A model generated the notes under the pieces. The model was given only the letters and a program-made list of their open reading frames with translations. It was not told where the DNA came from and did no database searches. A stretch of 64,000 nt of DNA from positions 21,769,501 through 21,833,500 of the forward strand of contig JARKIP010000038.1 in the NCBI GenBank assembly GCA_029990175.1. Reading direction: 5' to 3'. This stretch comes from Petunia secreta. Its lineage: Eukaryota; Streptophyta; Magnoliopsida; Solanales; Solanaceae. A program made the translations under genes and the position numbers. The stretch's first letter is position 1; each line of letters opens with the position of its first letter. Positions 57,157 through 64,000 of the stretch are shown piece after piece.

Positions 57157-60034
57157 GTGAATGTCATCACCGGAGGATCAGAGGTGAACGGTGTGAATTT
57201 TGCAGCAGCCAAGAAATTCGCCAAATTATCGATCACCATGGAGAAGAGAACCCGAATTGGCGGATCGGGTAAAGAGATTGTTTTTTATGATGATGACTGT
57301 GATGGGATGATGTTCCCTCATCACGATGCCTTGGTCATCATGCTAAGAATCAACGACTCCGACATCAAGTGAGTCTTGATCGACCCCGGTAGCTCGGTTA
57401 ACATAATCAACTACGGGGCTGTTAAGAAAATGTGGCTCAAAGGGGAAGTTGTCCCCAAAGCAACAGTGCTAACCGGCTTCAACAACTCCACAGAAAAAAC
57501 TTTGGGTGAAATCACAGTCAAAACATTTGTTGAAGGAGTAAGCAAAGAAACACTGTTCCAAGTATTTCCTGAGGACTTGGCATACAATGTGATCCCCGGT
57601 AGGCCATGGATCCATTCCATGGAAGCTGTTCCCTCCACACTGCATCAAAGTGATTAAATTCCCTACGCCCTGGGGAGTTCAATCAATCAAAGGAGAGCAA
57701 CGGGTAGCAAGGGAGTGCTACTTAGTTGCGTTGAAAAGTGGAGTTGCCCCGACCGGGCCAAAATAATAGCAATTACAGCAACCGGGGTCGAGCGAGGAGG
57801 ACCTTCGAGGAGAAATTGAGAAGATCCCAGTTTGCATTCAAGAGCCTCGGAAACAAAAAGCCGAGGACTCTACCATTGAAGAATTGGAATCTTTCATCCT
57901 ATTGAAAGATTTTCCCGAAAGAAAAGTGTTTGTCGGCTCGGAGTTGGACCCAGAGTCGAAAAAAGCGATTATTGAAGTTTTAAAGTCCAACAACGATTGC
58001 TTTGCTTGGTCTCATTCAGACATGATTGGTATCGATCCGGAGATCATGACCCATAAGTTGAATGTGGACCCAAAATTCACCCCGGTGAAGCAAAAGAAGA
58101 GACCTCACGCCGGGGTCAAAAAGAAGGCGATCGAAGATGAAACCACAAAGTTGCAAGAAAATGGTTTCATAAGAGAGGTGAAATACCCTGAATGGCTGGC
58201 TAATGTGGTCGCCGTACCGAAGAAGAATGGCAAGTGGAGAATGTGTGTAGATTACACCGATCTGAAAAAAAATTGCCCCAAAGATTCCTACCCATTGCCA
58301 CAAATAAACAGGTTAATAGACTCCACGGCTGGACACAAACTATTAACTTTCCTAGATGCTTATTCGGGGTACAACCAGATCCTTATGGACCCGAATGATG
58401 AAGAGAAGACCTCGTTCATCACCGACCGAGGTACTTTTTGCTATAAAGTAGTTTCCTTCGGTCTGAAAAATGCTGGGGCGACGTATCAAAGGTTGGTGTG
58501 TCGCATGTTCAAAGAGTATATTGGAAAATCTATGGAGGTTTACATAGACGATATGCTCATCAAATCGGTTCGAATGGAGGATCATTTGAATCACCTAAGG
58601 GGAGCTTTCGCCGTTCTGAGGCGGTATGGCATGAAATTGAACCTAGAGAAGTGTGCCTTCGGTGTTGGTTCGGGAAAATTCTTGGGATTCATCGTCTCCG
58701 AAAGAGGTATCGAAGCAAACCCTAACAAAATTAAAGCCATCGAAGAAATCTCCGAGGAGCTGACCGGGGTGAATGAAGTTCAGCGCTTAACTGGCCGAAT
58801 CGCTGCCTTGAGTCGCTTCATCTCAAGGTCCTCGGAGCGATGCCACAAATTCTTCTCCGTTTTGAGAAAGAAAAACCACTTTGAATGGACACCGGAGTGT
58901 AAAAAAGTGCTGAGAGACTTGAAATGCTATTTGGCCAACGCGCCGTTGCTCGCCAAGCCCAAGGAGGGTGAAACATTGCTAGTTTACTTGGCTGTGTCCG
59001 AGGTATCAGTAAGCGCGGTCCTGGTTCGGGAGGAGGATGGAAAGCAACAACCCGTCTACTATGTGAGCAAGACACTCCTCGATGCCGAAACAAGGTACCC
59101 ACACTTGAAAAAACTAGCACTTGCTTTAATTGTTACTGATCAAAAACTGCGACCCTATTTTCAATGTCACCCAATAGCGGTAGTTTCAACCTTCCCCTTA
59201 AGAAGTATACTACACAAACCAAAGTTATCGGGGAGGTTATCAAAATGGGCGGTAGAGTTAAGCGAGTATGACATCACCTATCAACCCCGAACAGCCATAA
59301 AATCCCAAGTTTTGGCCGATTTCGTAGCTGATTTTAGCGTCGGGATTTTTTTCGAAGCCGAAAAGGAAAACTCAATATCAAAAGGAACGGCTTCGGAGCT
59401 ATGGATACTTCATACCGATGGGGCAACTAACTCCAAAGGTTCAGGGTTAGGCATAGTCTTGAGAGCACCCACCGGGGAGAAAATCAGGCACTTGGTTCGG
59501 TTCAAAAAAGTGACCAACAACGAGGCTGAATATGAAGCAACACTAGCAGGCTTAGAGTTGGCTAAGGAAATGGGGGTGGAAAGAATCGAGCTAAGGTGCG
59601 ATTCTCAGTTGGTGGTGAACCAGGTGCTCGGTGAATACACGGCTCGAGAGCCCAGGATGCAGCTATTCTTAGACCGAGCACAAAGGATTTTAGCACAGTT
59701 CCAAGAGTGGCAAGTTAAGCAAGTACCTCGGGAGGAAAATACTGAGGCCGATGCCCTGGCAAATTTGGGTTCGGCGGTTGATGAAGCTCACTCGGGGACT
59801 GATTCAGTGGTTCGGTTATTGTCCGCGCAAATGAGAGAGATGAAGTTGCAAGTCAACTCGGTGGACAACAGATGGGATTGGCGGAGTAAGTTCATCTCTT
59901 ACTTCGACTCGGGGACTGTTCCCCAAGAAAAGAAGGAAGCCAAAAAGTTGAGGACCCAAGCAGCCTCATATCACCTGATCGAGGGCAATTTGTATAAGAG
60001 GTTACATTGCGGCCCGATGAGGCTAGATATGTGA
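57157..60034 (+). pseudogene. gypsy protease, reverse transcriptase and two RNase H domains
   Basis: Protease active site LIDPGSSVNIIN is near 57378-57410. A frame change follows between 57660 and 57884. The long open frame 57884-60034 holds RT (start MTHKLNVDP near 58045, KKNGKWRMCVDYTDLKK near 58217, catalytic YIDD at 58541-58552, GFIVSERGIEANP near 58690), the Ty3 RNase H (EGETLLVYLAVSEVSVSAVL near 58975), and a second, archaeal-type RNase H from about 59398 to 59770 (HTDGA, NNEAEYEA, RCDSQLV, ADALAN supply Asp-Glu-Asp-Asp). The 716-codon frame ends at TGA near 60034, where the true frame has shifted by one. Confidence 0.9.
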
Positions 60035-61095
60035 TGGCCGAGGTGTACGATGGCGAGTGTGGCAATCACTCGGGGGGAAAATCCTTGGTACGCAAACTAT
60101 TAAGAGCTGGGTATTATTGGCCCACCATCAGTGCAGATGCAAAGGCCTTCGTGCAAAAATGTGATAAGTGCCAACGCCATGGACGGATGATACACCAACA
60201 GGCCGAACCTTTGCATTCGGTGGTGTCATCGTGGCCTTTCATGAAGTGGGGGTGGATGTTGTTGGACTCCTACCGAAGGGAAAGGGTGGTGTTCGCTTCA
60301 TCCTCGTGTTAACGGATTACTTCACTAAATGGGTGGAAGCAGGAGCTCTTACCGAAGTCAAACAAAAGCAGGTAATTGATTGTATTAAGAAAAACATCAT
60401 TTACAGGTTCAGTGTTCCAAGGGAGATTGCCTGCGACTACGGTAAACAGTTCATGGGGGCAGCCATCACCGATTTCTTCAAACAATAGGGAATTAAGAGA
60501 ATCGGTTCGACCCCCTATCATCCAAGTGCCAATGGCCAAGCTGAATCTTCGAATAGGATCATAATCAAAAATCTCAAGAAGGGTCTCGATGAGAAAAAGG
60601 GTCCTTGTCCCGAAGAGTTGCCAGGTGTGTTGTGGGCCATGCGGACAACGGAGAAGAACAGCACCGGTGAGACTCAATTTTCGCTTGCTTATGGTATGGA
60701 CTCTTTCATCCCTGTGGAAGTGGGCGAACCAAGTCCTCGGTACGCCCATACCACCGAAGACGCAAATCAACAAGCTATGTGCATAGAATTGGATCTGCTC
60801 GAAGAAAAAAGAGAGCTAGCTTTGGTTCGGCTAGTCGCCCAAAAAAGGCAGATCGAAGCGTACCTCAACAGGAAAGCCAAACTCAGAGATTTTAAAGTTG
60901 GTGACTATGTGCTAAAGCCCACAAATCAGTCAACGAAGGAAGAAAACGGGGGAAAGCTTATTGCAAATTGAGAAGGACCTTACAGAGTCAAAGCGATAGT
61001 CGGGAAAGGGTCCTATCAAATTGAAGATTTACAAGGGGTGCCCGAACCCTTAAATTGGAACATCTCCAATTTAAAGCGGTACTACTTCTAACCGA
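60007..61095 (+). pseudogene. gypsy integrase, broken
   Basis: The H2C2 zinc-binding part (GECGNHSGGKSLVRK, CDKCQRH) is in the frame 60007-60312. The catalytic core continues in another frame from 60168 (VGLLPKGKGGVRFILVLTDY, DYGKQFMG) with a TAG at 60486-60488. The C-terminal part (YHPSANGQAESSNR; LNRKAKLRDFKVGDYVLK) runs to a TGA at 60969 and a final stop near 61091. Two frame changes and at least two stops confirm decay. Confidence 0.88.
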
Positions 61096-61237
61096 GGTAA
61101 ATATCTCTCACTCATTTTTAAAATATCTTACCCACGGCCCCGAGCAGAACAACGCTCCTAAAGGCTTCGGTCGAATGTGCTAACTTGCTCCTCGTTTCAT
61201 TTTGCTTGACCTTTTCAGGGAGCAGATTAAACGATCT
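61096..61237 (+). other. gypsy 3' untranslated fragment
   Basis: Short non-coding remainder of the Tat-type element up to the insertion point of the next LTR at 61238. Confidence 0.5.
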
Positions 61238-62812
61238 TGTAAAGACCTCAAATAGTCGTTTTGGGAATCGGTATCTCGATTTACGTGTCGACAATCCCAA
61301 AAGCTCCGTAAGGTCCATTATGACATGCCTGAATTTTTTTAGCTAAAACGAACTTTGTTAGATAGGTATCGGAGAAAGACATCCATTTCGAATATTCGTT
61401 AAGGCTAAAAGAGGTTTCGGAGCTCGATTTGAGAAAATGAGCTCTGATGTGAAATCTCAAAGTTGCGTTAGATTCGTATGGTAATTTATGACCTGTAGCA
61501 ACTTTCGAAAACGGACCTCGTTTGGTAGGACTTTTGATAAAGTCTCCGTTGCGGAAGTTTAAAAAGGTTAAAAGAGGTTTTCGAGCTCGCTTTGAGTAAA
61601 CGAACTCCGATGAGAGATCTGAGAGTTCCGTTAGGTTCGTATCGTGATTTGTGACTTGTAGCAACTTTTGAATTTGGATTCGGGGGTCGTTTGATTAAAA
61701 TTCGCTATTTTGGCGAAAGTCGAAATTTGACCCTTTCCCGTGGGACCCACTTTTTGAGTTCTAGAGATCCGAATTGAGTTTCGTCTTGACGAGCATGTCA
61801 CACAAGTCTTGTATGACTTGTGTAGAAAATTAGGTGTTATTTCGAGCTTCGTAGGGCCCCGTTTGGACCCAAAAACAGTGGCTGACCTGGTGCAAAGCCA
61901 AAAAAGCTGCTGAATTCTATTTTTTTTACTGTTCAGCCGGAAAGAAATCGATTTTTTAGATTAATCCATAAGGAATTGGAAATAAATCAAAACATGAAAG
62001 TTATAGCTCTTTGATTTGTGGTTCTAATGCCACCAACCTCGTATCATTTGGACATTTTTATGAAAAGTTATGGGTATTTTACTGAAAGCTATCCAGTGAG
62101 GTACAATTTGGACAACATGTGGTACAACTCTTTAAAGATGCGGGCTGCTATGTATACTAGGGCGAGCATTCATTTTTATTTTCATGTTTTGAGCTTCTAA
62201 ATGTGATTCCAAGGGGAATTTGAAGTACCAAAATCATTCCTAAACATAAGGTAACTATTCTTACCCATTTTTAACGCTTTTATCCGATGATCAAAGTGAC
62301 GATCCTTGGAAAGTGGGTTTGAACCCTAGATTTGTGAAATGGAAAAAATAACCGAGTTAGACTCGGATATGTACAATAATGGTACTTTTGGACTTGTGGG
62401 AGTATGGGGAGTCCGGAAACATAAATTTTACGGATTTTTTGGTACGTCTGACCTGGGGGTATTTTGGTAAATTGCCTCTTAAATTGCGTAAGGGCTTAGA
62501 ATCCTTTCCTCACATGCTTACGAGTGCGACACTATTTCTTTGGCTCAGAGAGGAGTCTTACAGAGGCACATTGTTTAGGAAAGGAGTTCGTTCCTTAGCC
62601 ACTTGAGCCGATTTCGAGGTAAGTGAGACTTGACCTCTATTATGCTTGCGGATAAGATTTGATCTTGCTAAGTAAGATGTCGAGTACTTAATTGACTAGC
62701 ATTGTCTAGTAGATAGTATTATGTACTACTCGTTATATTTATACAAAAAGGAGAAAGCACAAACGTGACTTGTGTATAGTCGCTGTTGTGTGCCGGTGTA
62801 TTATTGATATGC

Positions 62813-62997
62813 TCTAGGGACAGAGGCCGGTGGTGCGTTATGACCTAGAAGCGAAATTCCATCTAGGGACAGAGGCCGGTGGTGCGTTATGACCTAGATG
62901 TGGAGACTTATAGGGACAGAGGCTTGTGGTGCGTTATGACCTATAAGTAAAGTTGTTTATAGGGACAGAGGCATGTGGTGCGTTATGACCTATAAAC
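62813..62997 (+). repeat. four tandem hairpins with constant 25-nt loops and covarying stems
   Basis: Stem pairs are TCTAGG/CCTAGA (62813-62818 with 62844-62849), CATCTAGG/CCTAGATG (62860-62867 with 62893-62900), CTTATAGG/CCTATAAG (62907-62914 with 62940-62947) and GTTTATAGG/CCTATAAAC (62955-62963 with 62989-62997). Every loop is exactly 25 nt, starts GACAGAGGC and ends GTGGTGCGTTATGA. Stem bases change together while the loop is conserved. Confidence 0.95.
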
Positions 62998-63502
62998 AAA
63001 GCTGCACAGGGTGTGTGCTTATGCTATGTGCTAGGTATAGCATTACCTATGTGGTATGCGAGATATATCATCGCCATGCTGTGTGTTAATTATATTATTG
63101 CTTATGCCATAGTATCAATATAATATTGTATATGCCGCCTATATTATGTATCTTTATATTATTGACCATGTTATGTATTCGCGTATTATTGCTTGTGTTG
63201 TTGTATAATTATATTATCGTATGTAATGTTTATGGGTTACTGTAAAGGTGTGGATTGTACTTCCGTTATCTGCTTATGTATTATCAAAGACTTGTCCCGA
63301 AAGGGTAATTTAGCGGGTCTGTCGATGATCTTACTGGGCTTTGGCTCATAACTTACTGTTTAAATGTGCAGATCCTTCTACTAGTCAGACAGCTGGACTT
63401 ATCTGATCTGTTCGAGGCTGTGACTATTTTTGCTTGAGGTGAGCCAACCGCATGGTTCGCGATGGCATACCGTCTGATCCACCTTAGTGTTTAGACGCTT
63501 CC

Positions 63503-63506
<4 letters not shown>

Positions 63507-63568
<62 letters not shown>
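63507..63568. repeat. (TA)n microsatellite
   Basis: An almost uninterrupted run of about 30 TA dinucleotides within the LTR. Confidence 0.95.
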
Positions 63569-63571
<3 letters not shown>

Positions 63572-63747
63572 GTCAGAATTCGTAGATGCTCTATTGACAT
63601 TGTATTTCGGGTGGATGTCTACACCTATATTTTATTGAAATATTTCTATCTAAATTATCATTGTGAGTCAGTTTAATTATTCGTGGTTCGCCTAAGGATG
63701 TGACACTTAGGTGCCATCACGGCCCCGAAAATTGGGTCGTGACAATT

Positions 63748-63759
63748 TGGTATCAGAGC
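63748..63759 (+). other. primer binding site, initiator tRNA-Met type
   Basis: TGGTATCAGAGC three bases after the LTR end, oriented plus, showing that the element's interior lies to the right. Confidence 0.92.
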
Positions 63760-63956
63760 CCTAGGTTGTAAGTCGAGTCTTAGGGAGTTAATGGAGCAGT
63801 GTCCGAGCAGGAGTCTTGTTTATGGGTATGTTGTCGACCATACTTATAAGCGAGAGGCTGCAAAGGCATTTTAGGAAGAGTTGTTTCCCTTCATTTCATC
63901 TCTTCTCGTGCTATGATGCTTACATAGGTGCTAATCCTTTAATGTGATTATGACAG

Positions 63957-64000
63957 ATGGTGAGAACGGGATCGTCCTCTGCTTCGGGAGCTAGTGACAC
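63957..64000 (+). CDS. start of gag of the last LTR element, cut by window end
   Basis: ATG at 63957 opens MVRTGSSSASGASD and is still open at the window edge. The position, about 200 bp after the primer site, is right for gag. Too little is present to judge whether the frame is intact. Confidence 0.45.
   Translation, partial: MVRTGSSSASGASD

Larger units (their letters stand above)
54850..61237 (+). mobile_element. decayed Ty3/gypsy retrotransposon, Tat-type, truncated by another insertion
   Basis: Parts in order on the plus strand: 5' LTR ending ...GACCCATACA at 55441 (left edge not fixed, between about 54770 and 54900), primer site TGGCGCCGTCTGTGGGGA at 55445-55462, gag, protease, RT, RNase H, a second archaeal-type RNase H and integrase. 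The dual RNase H points to the Tat group. Multiple stops and frame changes show it is inactive. The 3' LTR is absent because another LTR element begins at 61238. Its rest may lie beyond the window. Confidence 0.88.
61238..63744 (+). mobile_element. 5' LTR of another LTR retrotransposon, nested in the Tat-type element
   Basis: The LTR is about 2.5 kb. It begins TGTAAAGACCTCAAATAGTC and ends GGGTCGTGACA at 63744, immediately before a primer binding site. Similar TGTAACGACC...CGTGACA LTRs belong to gypsy-type elements of Solanaceae; this is a recollection, not a search. The internal sequence and other LTR run off the window. Four tandem hairpins lie at 62813-62997. A TA microsatellite lies near 63507-63568. 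Confidence 0.8.

Overview
This window is plant nuclear DNA, almost certainly from a Solanaceae genome and possibly Nicotiana. The evidence is three intron-containing plant genes with GT-AG introns, a gene for a plastid light-harvesting protein, and dense plant LTR retrotransposons, Stowaway and hAT-type MITEs and an RTE-like LINE. The species assignment is inference. No bacterial-style operons, CRISPR arrays, rRNA or tRNA genes were seen.

Layout. (1) 1-1.7 kb: AT-rich DNA with a 66-bp tandem repeat. (2) 1.7-20.27 kb: a large, apparently non-autonomous LTR retrotransposon in minus orientation (long repeats at 1700-4075 and about 18220-20265). It is split by a complete 9.3-kb Ty1/copia element (5741-15072, TSD AAAGG, minus strand) with gag, a broken pol and an extra third ORF. 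(3) 20.3-25.1 kb: small transposons (hAT MITE, Stowaway MITE), a probable solo LTR and an unusual array of short hairpins. (4) 25.1-27.5 kb: a compact LTR element (TSD TACTA) carrying a WD40-like reading frame where pol would be expected. (5) 29.2-34.5 kb: a gene island on the minus strand with LHCB4 (CP29, photosystem II antenna) and an AIRP2-like RING E3 ligase. (6) 35.1-37.4 kb: a decayed LINE. (7) 39.3-45.1 kb: a non-autonomous LTR element (TSD GTTGT) with only a Cys-rich gag-position ORF. (8) 45.3-49.5 kb: Stowaway and hAT elements and a GGTA-rich MITE. (9) 52.1-54.2 kb: a cis-prenyltransferase gene, probably plastid-targeted, minus strand. (10) 54.5-64 kb: a Stowaway MITE, a decayed Ty3/gypsy Tat-type element with two RNase H domains, and inserted into its 3' part a second LTR element whose LTR carries four tandem hairpins with covarying stems. 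That element runs off the window end.

The three host genes are not an operon and have unrelated jobs: light harvesting, ubiquitin-dependent stress signalling and isoprenoid chain synthesis. All are on the minus strand. The rest of the window is mostly layered transposons, and clear target-site duplications let the nesting order be read directly. The observations most worth checking are about twenty copies of a dyad-symmetric motif (AGGAMC-N-GKTCCT type) spread through both LTRs and the coding part of the copia element, the two families of short covarying hairpins, and the two non-autonomous LTR elements with unusual coding cargo.
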